Part shown: piece after piece, positions 46,617 to 55,812 of the stretch
Layout: the number at the start of each line of letters is the position of its first letter
How positions within the stretch are numbered: the stretch's first letter is position 1
Origin: Brevundimonas subvibrioides
Lineage (GTDB): Bacteria > Pseudomonadota > Alphaproteobacteria > Caulobacterales > Caulobacteraceae
Direction of reading: 5' to 3'
DNA: 64,000 nucleotides
Assembly: GCF_002280785.1 (NCBI RefSeq)
Contig: NZ_NCEQ01000003.1
Location: forward strand, 62,001-126,000
Translations under genes and position numbers: made by a program
The notes under the pieces: generated by a model
Told to the model about the DNA's origin: nothing
The model's input: the letters and a program-made list of their open reading frames with translations, nothing else
Database searches by the model: none

Positions 46617-49547
46617 CTAGTGCGCCTCGTCCCAGTTCTTCGCCGCCCGCGCCTCCACCACCAACGGCACCGACAGCGCCACGGCAGGTTCCGCCGCCCC
46701 CTCCATCACCCGGCGGATCACCGGGATGGCGGGCTCCGCCAGTTCGTCCGGGCATTCGAAGACCAGCTCGTCGTGGACCTGGAGCAGCATCTTCACGTCC
46801 GACAACCCGGCCGCCTCAAGCGCCGCCGGCATGCGGATCATGGCTCTACGGATGATGTCGGCGGCGGCGCCCTGGATCGGGGCGTTGATGGCGGCGCGCT
46901 CGCCGAACTGGCGTTCGGCGCCCGATTTGGAATGGATGGCCGGGATGTGGATGCGGCGGCCGAAGACGGTGGAGACGAAGCCCGCCTGGCGGACCTCGGC
47001 CTTCGTCGCGTCCATATAGGTGCGGATGCCGGGGAAGCGTTCGAAATAGGTCTTGATATAGGCGCCGGCCTCGCCCTGGTCGATGTTCAGCTGGGCGGCC
47101 AGGCCGAAGGCCGAGATGCCGTAGACGATGCCGAAATTGATCGCCTTGGCGCGGCGGCGGGTCTCGGGGTCCATCTGGTCGACGGGGACGCCGAACATCT
47201 CGGAGGCCGTGGCCGTGTGGATGTCGATCCCGGCCTTGAAGGCGCGTTTCAGCTCGGGGATGTCGCCGATATGGGCCAGCAGCCGCAGCTCGATCTGGGA
47301 ATAGTCGGCGCTGATCAGGACATGGCCGTCGCGGGCGATGAAGGCCTGGCGGATCTGCCGGCCCGTCTCGGTGCGGATCGGGATGTTCTGCAGGTTGGGG
47401 TCGCTGGAGGCGAGACGGCCGGTGGTGGCGGCGGCCAGCTGATACGAGGTGTGGACGCGGTCGGTGGCCTCGTCCATGGCCGCGACCAGGGCGTCGGTAT
47501 AGGTGCCCTTGAGCTTGGACAGCTGGCGCCAGTCGAGGATGGCGCGCGGCAGGGGGTGGGTCTCGGCCAGGGTTTCGAGGGTGGCGGCGCCGGTCTCCCA
47601 CTGGCCCGAGGCGGTCTTCTTGCCGCCGCTCAGGTTGAGCTCGCCGAACAGCAGCTCGCCGATCTGTTTGGGGCTGCCGATCGCGAAGGGGCGGCCGGCG
47701 ATCTCGTGGGCCTGGGTCTCCAGCTCGGCCATGCGCAGGCCGAACTCGGACGACAGACGGCGCAGGCGGGCGGGGTCGACGCGGATGCCCTCCAGCTCCA
47801 TGTCGGCCAGCACCGGCGGCATGCCGCGCTCCAGGGTCTCATAGACGGTCGCCAGCCCCTCCGCCGCCAGCCGGGGCTTGAGCAGACGCCACAGCCGCAG
47901 CGTCACATCGGCGTCCTCGGCGGCGTAGCAGGTCGCCGGCTTGAGCTCGACGTGTTTGAACGACTTCTGCGCCTTGCCGGTCCCCGCCACCGATTTGAAC
48001 GGGATCGGGTCATGGCCCAGATGCAGCCTTGAGAGCTCATCCATCCCGTGCCCGTGCAGCCCGCCCTCGAGGACGTAGCTGATCAGCATGGTGTCATCGA
48101 TCGGCGCGACCCGGATCCCCCGCCGGGCCATGACCGCCAGATCGTATTTCCCGTTCTGCACGACCTTGAGGACGGATGGATCCTCCAGAATGATCTTCAT
48201 CCGGGCCAGAACAGCGGCCTTGTCCAGCTGATCCAGCGGCGGCCTCGTCTCGATCGCGTCCCCGAAATCCAGCCCGCCCCCGCCCGCGACCGGCTCGTGC
48301 TCATGCGTCAGGGGCACATAGCAGGCGTCGTTCGGCCCGATCGCCAGGCTGATCCCGCACAGCCCCGCATGGGTCGCCGACAGGGCGTCGGTCTCGGTGT
48401 CGAAGCCCACGACCCCGGCCTCGGTCGCCCGGGCGAGGAAGGCGTCGAGTTCCTCCAGTGTCTGGATGCAACGGTAGGCCTCATGGTCCACCGCCTGTTT
48501 CTCGACCCCCTCCGGAATGGCCTGGGGCGCATAGCGGGGCGAAATGACCGGGGCGGTCAGGGGCGCGGGCCGGGCGGGCGCGAAGGCCGACCCGTCGTGT
48601 CCCTCAAGCCGGCCGTCGCCGACCCGGCGCAGCAGCCCCCGGAACTCCATCGTCTCCAGGAAGCCGGCCAGGGTCGCGGGATCGGGATCGCGCACCTTGA
48701 AGTCGTCGATCGGCTCGGGCGCAGGGGCGTCGCAGGTCAGGGTGACCAGCTGGCGGCTGAGCAGGATCTGGTCCCTGAAGTTGATCAGGGTCTCGCGCCG
48801 CCTGGGCTGTTTGATCTCCCCGGCCCGCTCCAGCAGGGTGTCGAGGTCGCCGTATTCGTCCAGCAGCTGGGCGGCGGTCTTGGGGCCGATGCCCGGGGCG
48901 CCCGGGACGTTGTCGACGCTGTCGCCGATCAGGGCCTGCAGGTCGATCATCTTGTCCGGCGTGACGCCGAACTTCTCCATCACCGCCTCCTCGGCCAGGC
49001 GGCGATCCTTCATCGGGTCCCACATCACGACGGAGGGGCCGATCAGCTGCATCAGGTCCTTGTCGGACGAGACGATGACGCACTCGCCGCCGGCGTCGCG
49101 CACCTTGCAGGCATAGGTGGCGATCAGGTCGTCAGCCTCGTAGCCCGGCAGTTCGACGCAGTGGACGCCGAACGCCGCCGTCGCCTCTCGCACCAGCGGG
49201 AACTGGGGAATCAGGTCCTCGGGCGGGGCCGAACGGTTGGCCTTGTACTGGTCGTAGAGGGTGTTGCGGAAGGTCTTGTCCGAGTGATCGAAGATGGCGG
49301 CGAGATGGGTCGGCCCATCGGCGCCCTTCATGTCCTTGAGCAGCTTCCACAGCATGTTGCAGTAGCCCTGGACCGCGCCCACCGGCAGGCCGTCGGACTT
49401 GCGCGTCAGGGGCGGCAGGGCGTGGTAGGCGCGGAAGATGTAGGCCGAGGCGTCGATCAGCCACAGCCGGACGGCGGGCCCATCCTGCGTCAACGGGCGG
49501 TCGGTCAGGGGTTCTGTGGATTCGGGCGCGAGATCGGCATCGGACAT
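46617..49547 (-). CDS. polA: DNA polymerase I
   Basis: A 976-residue repair and lagging-strand polymerase. The N-terminal 5' nuclease domain has WLIDASAYIFRAYHALPPLT and YEADDLIATYA, the 3'-5' exonuclease domain keeps its metal ligands (VVGFDTETDAL), and the polymerase domain has SADYSQIELRLLAHI and LQVHDELVFECP. The start at 49547 is chosen as the first Met before conserved sequence; the upstream extension reads unlike the family. Its stop lies 12 bases before the Thoeris operon. Confidence 0.98.
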   Translation of the reverse strand: MSDADLAPESTEPLTDRPLTQDGPAVRLWLIDASAYIFRAYHALPPLTRKSDGLPVGAVQGYCNMLWKLLKDMKGADGPTHLAAIFDHSDKTFRNTLYDQYKANRSAPPEDLIPQFPLVREATAAFGVHCVELPGYEADDLIATYACKVRDAGGECVIVSSDKDLMQLIGPSVVMWDPMKDRRLAEEAVMEKFGVTPDKMIDLQALIGDSVDNVPGAPGIGPKTAAQLLDEYGDLDTLLERAGEIKQPRRRETLINFRDQILLSRQLVTLTCDAPAPEPIDDFKVRDPDPATLAGFLETMEFRGLLRRVGDGRLEGHDGSAFAPARPAPLTAPVISPRYAPQAIPEGVEKQAVDHEAYRCIQTLEELDAFLARATEAGVVGFDTETDALSATHAGLCGISLAIGPNDACYVPLTHEHEPVAGGGGLDFGDAIETRPPLDQLDKAAVLARMKIILEDPSVLKVVQNGKYDLAVMARRGIRVAPIDDTMLISYVLEGGLHGHGMDELSRLHLGHDPIPFKSVAGTGKAQKSFKHVELKPATCYAAEDADVTLRLWRLLKPRLAAEGLATVYETLERGMPPVLADMELEGIRVDPARLRRLSSEFGLRMAELETQAHEIAGRPFAIGSPKQIGELLFGELNLSGGKKTASGQWETGAATLETLAETHPLPRAILDWRQLSKLKGTYTDALVAAMDEATDRVHTSYQLAAATTGRLASSDPNLQNIPIRTETGRQIRQAFIARDGHVLISADYSQIELRLLAHIGDIPELKRAFKAGIDIHTATASEMFGVPVDQMDPETRRRAKAINFGIVYGISAFGLAAQLNIDQGEAGAYIKTYFERFPGIRTYMDATKAEVRQAGFVSTVFGRRIHIPAIHSKSGAERQFGERAAINAPIQGAAADIIRRAMIRMPAALEAAGLSDVKMLLQVHDELVFECPDELAEPAIPVIRRVMEGAAEPAVALSVPLVVEARAAKNWDEAH

Positions 49548-49665
49548 GGCGCGAACATAGGCGGCGCGACCGGGCGCGTCACGATCCGAAACCGTCAGAC
49601 ACCGCCAGCTTGACCGTAAGGTCGGAAGGGCGTCGGGTGCGCCTGAACTGACGAGGAGGCGGGTC

Positions 49666-50106
49666 GTGAAGGTCAAGGGGTTCGTAGCGGTGGCGCTGGC
49701 CTATCCGGCGGCGGCGATTGCGGCAGGGTTCGTTGTGATGACCGGCTTCATTTTCGTGGCGGTCTTGAGCACCCTGACCAGTGGCCTGGCGGCGAGCGAG
49801 ATCGGACGCGGTCTCTGGATCGCACCGGTGGCCTGGATCTACGCCATGGTCGTCTATCTGGTCGGCCTTCTGGTCATCGGCACGCCGGTCTGGCTGATCA
49901 TGGCGCGGCAGAGCCGGGACGCGCGCCGACATGCCGTGCTGGCAGGGGCGATCCTGTCGGCGCTGGCGGGCGCGATTATCCTGTTCCTGCTCGGTGAACC
50001 TCCCGTGGCGTGGGAGCCCTGGGCCTTCGCCGCCTCCCTGGCCATTCCCGGAGCTGTGGCGGGATGGACCCTGCACCGCGTGGCCTACGGCAAGGCCGCC
50101 GCCTAG
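49666..50106 (+). CDS. Hypothetical membrane protein, four helices
   Basis: A 146-residue protein with four hydrophobic segments (about residues 6-33, 47-77, 87-106 and 113-135). It starts at a GTG with GAGGAGG six bases upstream, and is divergent from polA. Its stop overlaps the convergent lipoprotein gene by 4 bases. No family recognised. Confidence 0.75.
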   Translation: MKVKGFVAVALAYPAAAIAAGFVVMTGFIFVAVLSTLTSGLAASEIGRGLWIAPVAWIYAMVVYLVGLLVIGTPVWLIMARQSRDARRHAVLAGAILSALAGAIILFLLGEPPVAWEPWAFAASLAIPGAVAGWTLHRVAYGKAAA

Positions 50107-50720
50107 AACTCGCGCCAGCTGTCGCCGGGGTCGCGCTCGCCGGGTCGGGCCGACTGCTGGCCCCAGCTGACCATCATCAGCAGCTTGTGGCTGCGGATGC
50201 GGTATTCGCCGATCATCGGGCTGACGGCCCCCAGGGGCGCGCCCGTGCGCGCATCATAGACGAAGCCGGAAAATTCGGCGACGCCGACCCGGTCGCGCCG
50301 GCTGTAGAGGCTGAGCTCGGGAATCGAGACGACGTTCAGGTTCTCGTTGATCGGCAGGGCCAGCGGCGGCAGGCCGACGACCCGGCGCATCTGCTCCAGC
50401 GACAGGGCCCCGGCGCGCAGCTCGAACACGGCATCGGCCTGGGCCTTGTCGTCGGCCAGGGCGAAACCGGCCTCGGACAATGCGGAGCGGATGGCCGAGG
50501 TCGCATAGGCCGAGCCCTCTCCCTGCATGTAGCGGCTCTCGACGAAGACCCGCGATCCGGGCGGAATCGGCAGACGCAGACCATCGACGGCCTGATCGGC
50601 GGCGCGCGCCATCAGCAGCTGTTCCGTCGCCGTCCGGCCCGGGTAGGTCTCCGACGTCGAGGCGCATCCGGCCAGGAGGGCGGCCAGCACGACCGCGACG
50701 CCCGGCAGGATCCGACGCAC
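50103..50720 (-). CDS. DUF4136-like lipoprotein
   Basis: A protein of about 205 residues with a lipoprotein signal (VVLAALLAGCASTSE). The mature domain contains FVESRYMQGEGSAYATSAIR and AGFALADDKAQADAVFELRA, then FVYDARTGAPLG, the arrangement of DUF4136-type outer-membrane lipoproteins. The GTG at 50720, three bases after the glyoxalase stop, is preferred to an ATG at 50756 lying inside that gene. It is probably co-transcribed with the glyoxalase-like gene. Confidence 0.7.
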   Translation of the reverse strand: MRRILPGVAVVLAALLAGCASTSETYPGRTATEQLLMARAADQAVDGLRLPIPPGSRVFVESRYMQGEGSAYATSAIRSALSEAGFALADDKAQADAVFELRAGALSLEQMRRVVGLPPLALPINENLNVVSIPELSLYSRRDRVGVAEFSGFVYDARTGAPLGAVSPMIGEYRIRSHKLLMMVSWGQQSARPGERDPGDSWREF

Positions 50721-50722
50721 GC

Positions 50723-51163
50723 CTACCAGGTCCCGGTGTTGGGCATGGACAGCCATGGCTCGGCGGGCTCCAGCGGCGCCCCTTCCTGCAGCAGTTCGAT
50801 CGAGATGCCGTCCGGCGAGCGGACGAAGGCCATGTTGCCGTCGCGGGGCGGGCGGCTGATGACCACGCCCGAGTCCATCAGCCGCCGGCAGGTCGCATAG
50901 ATGTCATCGACCTTGTAGGCGAGGTGGCCGAAATTCCGGCCGCCCGTATAGACCTCGGGGTCCCAGTTCCAGGTCAGCTCGACCTCGGGCGCTCGCTCGG
51001 CGGCGGAGCGCTCCTTGTCCTTCGGCGCGGCCAGGAAGACGAGGGTGAACCGCCCCTTCTCGTTCTCGATCCGGCGGACCTCCTCCAGGCCCAGCTGGGT
51101 GGTCCAGAAATGCAGGGAGGCGTCCAGGTCGGCGACCCGGACCATGGTGTGCAGATAGCGCAT
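50723..51163 (-). CDS. Glyoxalase I-like VOC metalloenzyme (lactoylglutathione lyase)
   Basis: A 146-residue vicinal-oxygen-chelate protein. It starts RYLHTMVRVADLDASLHFWT, with the first metal His at position 5, then VELTWNWDPEVYTGGRNFGH (Glu and His ligands) and FVRSPDGISIELLQEG (final Glu). These match glyoxalase I, which isomerises the methylglyoxal-glutathione adduct. It is divergent from the CASTOR/POLLUX-like channel gene. Confidence 0.88.
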   Translation of the reverse strand: MRYLHTMVRVADLDASLHFWTTQLGLEEVRRIENEKGRFTLVFLAAPKDKERSAAERAPEVELTWNWDPEVYTGGRNFGHLAYKVDDIYATCRRLMDSGVVISRPPRDGNMAFVRSPDGISIELLQEGAPLEPAEPWLSMPNTGTW

Positions 51164-51336
51164 GAGATCGCCTCAGGCTGAGAGGGGGGAGGCCCGCCTT
51201 CTAGTCGGGAATCGTCAGCTTCCAAAGGCCGGAAAAGCGCTTTAAGCGTGGCGGCTCAACGTCCTTGCACAAATTGTCGCAGGACGCAGCCGTCGGCCAG
51301 GGGGCGGGCGGACAGTCAGGGACATTCAGCCGCTTC

Positions 51337-53322
51337 ATGGGATCGCTCACTCGCGCCAACGCGGCGCGCAGCGCCGGCAAGGGCGCCGCCGCCAAACCGA
51401 ACACCACCAAGGGACAGCAGGTCGGCGACGTCAGTCTCGGCGAACGGCTGAAGTACGGCTTCGACAAATCCATGGCCGGCGGACCGGTCGCCCTGGTCGG
51501 CTGGCTCAGCCTGGTGACCCTGGTGGTGATCGTGATCGCCGCGACCATCCTGGCGATCAGCCGGATGGGCCCGGACGGCGGCTTCAACTTCTTCGAGGCC
51601 GCCTGGCAGTCGCTGATGCGGACGATGGACGCCGGCACGATGGGCGGCGACTCCGGCTGGCCGTTCCGCTTCCTGACCCTGTTCGTGACCCTGATGGGCA
51701 TCCTGGTCTTCTCGGCCCTGATCTCGATCATCTCGGCGGGCCTGGACGCCAAGATCGACGAGGCCCGCAAGGGCCGCTCGCGCGTCCTCGAAACCGATCA
51801 CACCATCATCCTGAACTGGTCGGCGTCGATCTTCGACATCATCTCCGAACTGGTCATCGCCAACGAGAGCCGGAAGAACCCGCGCATCGTCATCATGGCC
51901 AACAAGGACAAGGTCGAGATGGAGGACGAGATCACGGACAAGGTGTCCGATCTCAAGAACACCCAGATCATCTGCCGCTCGGGCGATCCGACCGACCTGT
52001 TCGACCTCTCGATCGTCAATCCCCAGGCCTGCCGTTCGATCATCGTGGTGTCGCCGGAGGGCGCCGAGGATCCCGACAGCCAGGTGATCAAGACAGTCCT
52101 GGCCCTGACCAACGATCCCAAGCGCCGCGAGGCCCGCTATCAGATCGCCGCCGAACTGCGTGACGCCAAGAACGCCGAGGTCGCCCGCATCGTCGGCGGC
52201 GACGAGGTCCAGCTGGTGCTCGCCGACGACCTGATCTCGCGCATCGTGGTCCAGTCCAGCCGCCAGGCCGGCCTCTCGGCCGTCTATTCCGAGCTGCTCG
52301 ATTTCGACGGCTGCGAAATCTACACGACCGAGCTCCAGGAGCTGACCGGCGTGACCTATGGCGACGCCGTCATGGGCTATGAGGACTCCGCCCTGATCGG
52401 CATCCGCTATCCCGACGGCCGGGTGCGCATGAATCCGCCGATGGACGAGATCATCGTCGCCGGCTCGCGCGCGATCATCATCGCCGAGGACGACGCGGCC
52501 ATCAAACTGACCCCGCTGCCCGAGGACGCCATCGACGCCTCGGCGATCCGCAAGCCCAAGGTGGTGCGTCGCAAGGCTGAACGCACCCTGATCATCGGCT
52601 GGAACCGTCGCGGTCCGATGATCGCCTATGAGCTGTCGAAATACGTGCGCCCCGGTTCGACCCTCGTGGTGGCCGGCGACACCCCCGGCTTCGCCGAGGA
52701 GATCGCCGCCATGCCGCTCGGGTCGACCAATATGAAGGTCACCTCGAAGACCATCGACACCAGCCACTCGGCCTCGATCGAGGCGCTGGACCCGGTCAGC
52801 TACGACTCCATCATGGTGCTGGGCTATTCCGACACCATGGAGGCCCAGTCGGCCGACACCCGGACGCTGATCACCCTGTTGCATCTGCGGAAACTCTCCG
52901 AGCGGCTGGGCACCCACATCAGCGTGGTCTCGGAGATGATCGACATCCGCAACCGCGAGCTGGCCGAGGTCACCCGCGCCGACGATTTCGTCGTGTCCAA
53001 CAAACTGGTCAGCCTGATGCTGGCCCAGGCCTCCGAGAACGAATACCTCAGCTCGATCTTCGACGACCTGCTGGATGAGGACGGCTCGGAAATCTACATG
53101 CGCCCGGTCGGCGACTATGTGGACCTGTCCGGGCCGGTGACCTTCTACACGATCGCCGAGGCCGCACGTCAGCGCGGCGAGACCGCCATCGGCTATCGCC
53201 GCAAGCGCGAGAGCGAGGCCGGCGACGACCGCAACATGGGCGGGGTGGTGGTCAATCCGCCCAAGTCCGAGGCGCTCGACTACCTGCCCGAAGACCGCAT
53301 CATCGTCCTGTCGGAAGACTGA
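51337..53322 (+). CDS. CASTOR/POLLUX-type ion channel with RCK-like domains
   Basis: A 661-residue membrane protein. Two helices (VALVGWLSLVTLVVIVIAAT and FLTLFVTLMGILVFSALISI) flank a pore-helix segment (FEAAWQSLMRTMDAGTMGGD). Two long cytoplasmic regulatory units follow (about residues 145-390 and 410-660), the second with LIIGWNRRGPMIAYELSKYV. This is the layout of the plant CASTOR/POLLUX/SYM8 channels and their bacterial homologues. The start at 51337 is preferred over an upstream ATG at 51265. It probably conducts cations; the gating ligand is unknown. Confidence 0.85.
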   Translation: MGSLTRANAARSAGKGAAAKPNTTKGQQVGDVSLGERLKYGFDKSMAGGPVALVGWLSLVTLVVIVIAATILAISRMGPDGGFNFFEAAWQSLMRTMDAGTMGGDSGWPFRFLTLFVTLMGILVFSALISIISAGLDAKIDEARKGRSRVLETDHTIILNWSASIFDIISELVIANESRKNPRIVIMANKDKVEMEDEITDKVSDLKNTQIICRSGDPTDLFDLSIVNPQACRSIIVVSPEGAEDPDSQVIKTVLALTNDPKRREARYQIAAELRDAKNAEVARIVGGDEVQLVLADDLISRIVVQSSRQAGLSAVYSELLDFDGCEIYTTELQELTGVTYGDAVMGYEDSALIGIRYPDGRVRMNPPMDEIIVAGSRAIIIAEDDAAIKLTPLPEDAIDASAIRKPKVVRRKAERTLIIGWNRRGPMIAYELSKYVRPGSTLVVAGDTPGFAEEIAAMPLGSTNMKVTSKTIDTSHSASIEALDPVSYDSIMVLGYSDTMEAQSADTRTLITLLHLRKLSERLGTHISVVSEMIDIRNRELAEVTRADDFVVSNKLVSLMLAQASENEYLSSIFDDLLDEDGSEIYMRPVGDYVDLSGPVTFYTIAEAARQRGETAIGYRRKRESEAGDDRNMGGVVVNPPKSEALDYLPEDRIIVLSED

Positions 53323-53332
53323 TCGCATCGAT

Positions 53333-53360
53333 CGGGGCGGGGCTGCGACACCCCGCCCCG
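53333..53360 (+). terminator. GC-rich hairpin after the channel gene
   Basis: CGGGGCGGGG at 53333-53342 and CCCCGCCCCG at 53351-53360 are exact complements around an 8-base loop. It begins 10 bases after the channel stop codon. No U-tract follows, as is common in GC-rich genomes. Confidence 0.65.
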
Positions 53361-53421
53361 CTTGGCGCGTCTGGACGGAGGTTCCATCTATGTACGGCCC
53401 CTGTCGCCTAGGAGACCGCCG

Positions 53422-53748
53422 TTGCCCCTTCTGATGTGCCCCAACGACAATACCCAGATGCAGACGCTGGATCGCAACGGCGTCCAGTTCGACATGTGTC
53501 CCAGCTGTCGCGGAGTCTGGCTCGACCGCGGCGAGCTCGAGAAGCTGATGGAGAGCGCCGCCGCCAATGCCGTGGCCGCCGCGCCCCCGCCGCAGGCCCA
53601 GGCCTATGCGCCGCCGCCCCAGCAGAGCCAGCCCTGGGGCCAGGCTCCGCAGCAGCCGCAGTATCGCGAACAGCCGCGCTATCGCGACGACGACGACAAT
53701 CGCTACAAAAAGAAGAAGCGCGACAGCATCTTCGACATCTTCGACTGA
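53422..53748 (+). CDS. TFIIB-type zinc-ribbon protein
   Basis: A 108-residue protein with an N-terminal zinc-ribbon of the zf-TFIIB family: CPNDNTQMQTLDRNGVQFD then CPSCRGVWLDRGELEKLME. A Pro/Gln/Tyr-rich linker follows, and the C-terminus is charged (RDDDDNRYKKKKRDSIFDIF). The TTG at 53422 has GGAG eight bases upstream and is preferred over ATG 53434. Function unknown. Confidence 0.8.
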   Translation: MPLLMCPNDNTQMQTLDRNGVQFDMCPSCRGVWLDRGELEKLMESAAANAVAAAPPPQAQAYAPPPQQSQPWGQAPQQPQYREQPRYRDDDDNRYKKKKRDSIFDIFD

Positions 53749-53756
53749 CATCGAAC

Positions 53757-53905
53757 GTCGCCTCCCCGTCGCAATGCGATGGGGAGGGGGATCCGGAGCG
53801 AAGCGGAGGAGACGGAGGGGGTCTTGCCGCCACCCGGAACCCCTCCATCAGCTCGCGAAGAGGCTCGCTGTCCCCTCCCCACGCCTGCGGCGCCGGGAGG
53901 TGACA
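53757..53905. repeat. Long inverted repeat, Caulobacter-intergenic-type (copy 3)
   Basis: GTCGCCTCCC at the left matches GGGAGGTGAC at the right; TGGGGAGGGG pairs with CCCCTCCCCA; GGAGGGGGT-type inner arms pair with ACCCCTCC. It fills the gap between two convergent genes, as copies 1 and 2 do, and shares their internal text (for example GGAGACGGAGGGG and AACCCCTCC). Confidence 0.68.
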
Positions 53906-53912
53906 GATCTGT

Positions 53913-55625
53913 TCAGGCCGCCAACCCCGCCGCCTTCATCAGGCCCTTCAGCGGCGCAAGGCTTTCCGGCGCGGCGGTCAGGGCGGCGCGGGAGTCGGGC
54001 GCGCGAAACAGCTTGATCGCCTCGGCCTTGGCCCGGTCTGCGGCCGGACCCAGCGGCGCGGTCTCGCCGGCGGCGAGGCGCAGCAGGGCCGACAGTTTTT
54101 GCTGCACTGGCGCGGTCGCCCGGGCGAGCTGGAGGGTCAGCCTGGCTTCGGCCTCGACCACGCCGCCGACATGACCGATCGAGGTCATGATCTGGTCGGT
54201 GTCATGCTCCGACAGGGCGGCCGCCTTCACCGATCGATTCAACTGGGCCAGGATCTGAAGCTTCCTGGAGGCGGTCGGCCCGTTGAGGCGCATCTCGCTC
54301 TCGAAGCGCAGCGAGGTGACGCAGGCGGCGAGCCAGCGCGCCGCTGAACGCTTGTTCGCAGTGCCGGTGACGTTCTCGCACAGGCGTGTCAGCTGTTCGG
54401 CTTCGCACAGGACTGTCTCGCAGGGCACGACATAGGCCTGGACGAAGTCGGCGGTGACCAGGCTCTTGGACCGTTCGGTGAAGGCGGTCTGGACCTCGTC
54501 CAGCGTCAGCAGCCGCCCGGCCGTGGCGGTCAGCGACATGGCGAGCGCGCGCAGGATGTCGATCTCGCCGGGCGCATCGGCGGGACGCAGGCGGCGCTGT
54601 CCCATCAGTTCGCGCAACACCATACGCGCCAGGGACGCGGCGAGGATCGGGTACTCCCCGGCCTCGATCCGGGCCCCCAGCCGGGCCGCCGGACCGTCGA
54701 CCGACGGCATCAGCAGGGCCATCCGCGGATCGTGACGGATCAGCATCTCGATCTCGCGCGGCGCGACCATCCGCACCACGGCGGCCAGGCTGCCGCCCTG
54801 GTCCAGCGCGGGCCCCAGGATTTCCGACAGGTTGGTCCGCGCGCCCAGCTGCTCGCACAGGATCTGTTCGATCGCGACCATCACCATGGCGCGCGGCGCG
54901 CCCTCGCCCGGCGCCCGATCGGCCAGGTCCATCAGCCGGTCGAGACGCGGCCGCACCCCGCGGGCGCCGGCCAGCGCGCCGGCGATGACCCCGCCCATGA
55001 TGAAGGAGCGATCCGGCGCGCCCGCCAGCTTCTCGGCCACATCGGCCAGCGACCGGTTGGCCAGGTCGGGGAAGGTCCCCTTGCGCCCGGCGGACATCAC
55101 CCGTTCCATCGCCTGCCCGACGAGCTTCTGATAGTGACGGATCAGCTCATGCGAGGCCTGACCCGTGGCCTGGCTCTCGGGAATGACGACCTTCTGGATC
55201 GCGTGCTGCAGTTCGACGCCGGACGCCTCGAGCTTTTCGACCAGATCCGGCCGGTGCAGAAGCTCGAACACGGTGATGCCGTTGCGCCCGAGCCAGTCCT
55301 CCAGCACCCGTCCGATCAGCTCGCGGGCATGCGGTGCGTAGAGGTCCTGCGGGCCCAGGCAGTTCGAGCGCTCTTCATCGGCGTTGACGAGGCGCTTCTT
55401 CGGCGCTTCCGGCACGCCCCTGGTCAGGACGGTGTGGCTGCTGAACTCCATCGTGTCCGGATCCAGCGTCTCCCTGGTGACCCGCACTGCCACGGCCCGC
55501 TTGTCCTTCAGGATTTCCTCGGCGGTATCGACGGCGTGTTTGCGCTCTTCGGTCGCCAGCATCAGCGACCACGGCGCGGGCGCCGTCTTGCGGATATAGA
55601 GCTCGTAGTGGACAGGTCCGGCCAT
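53913..55625 (-). CDS. Conserved hypothetical protein, 570 residues
   Basis: A soluble protein with no signal peptide or membrane helix. The first 90 residues look like a separate small alpha/beta domain (HYELYIRKTAPAPWSLMLAT and AVAVRVTRETLDPDTMEFSS), with a linker ending NADEERSNCLGPQDLYAPHA. The remaining 470 residues are almost entirely helical, Ala/Leu/Arg-rich, resembling a long solenoid. No catalytic motif is recognised. It is divergent from chvI. I do not recognise the family; it is probably restricted to Caulobacterales and relatives. Confidence 0.8.
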   Translation of the reverse strand: MAGPVHYELYIRKTAPAPWSLMLATEERKHAVDTAEEILKDKRAVAVRVTRETLDPDTMEFSSHTVLTRGVPEAPKKRLVNADEERSNCLGPQDLYAPHARELIGRVLEDWLGRNGITVFELLHRPDLVEKLEASGVELQHAIQKVVIPESQATGQASHELIRHYQKLVGQAMERVMSAGRKGTFPDLANRSLADVAEKLAGAPDRSFIMGGVIAGALAGARGVRPRLDRLMDLADRAPGEGAPRAMVMVAIEQILCEQLGARTNLSEILGPALDQGGSLAAVVRMVAPREIEMLIRHDPRMALLMPSVDGPAARLGARIEAGEYPILAASLARMVLRELMGQRRLRPADAPGEIDILRALAMSLTATAGRLLTLDEVQTAFTERSKSLVTADFVQAYVVPCETVLCEAEQLTRLCENVTGTANKRSAARWLAACVTSLRFESEMRLNGPTASRKLQILAQLNRSVKAAALSEHDTDQIMTSIGHVGGVVEAEARLTLQLARATAPVQQKLSALLRLAAGETAPLGPAADRAKAEAIKLFRAPDSRAALTAAPESLAPLKGLMKAAGLAA

Positions 55626-55812
55626 CGGGTCGCTTTCTGCGGTCTTGGCCGCAGGTTAGGCCCCAAGGCTTTAAGCTCCCGTTTCGCGAACGAAATCTGG
55701 CGCTGGGGCGACTGTGGCCGTAAAGTCACCGTGATCGCGGGCGAACGGTAACGCTTGTCGTGCGTTCAAACGCTCCCGACTTCGGTCAGGATCAGACGAG
55801 GAGACCTTCATA

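Noticed and set aside
51316-53751. Minus-strand open frame opposite the CASTOR/POLLUX-like channel and zinc-ribbon genes
   Set aside because: Low-complexity His/Asp/Gly-rich text; antisense shadow of recognised proteins.
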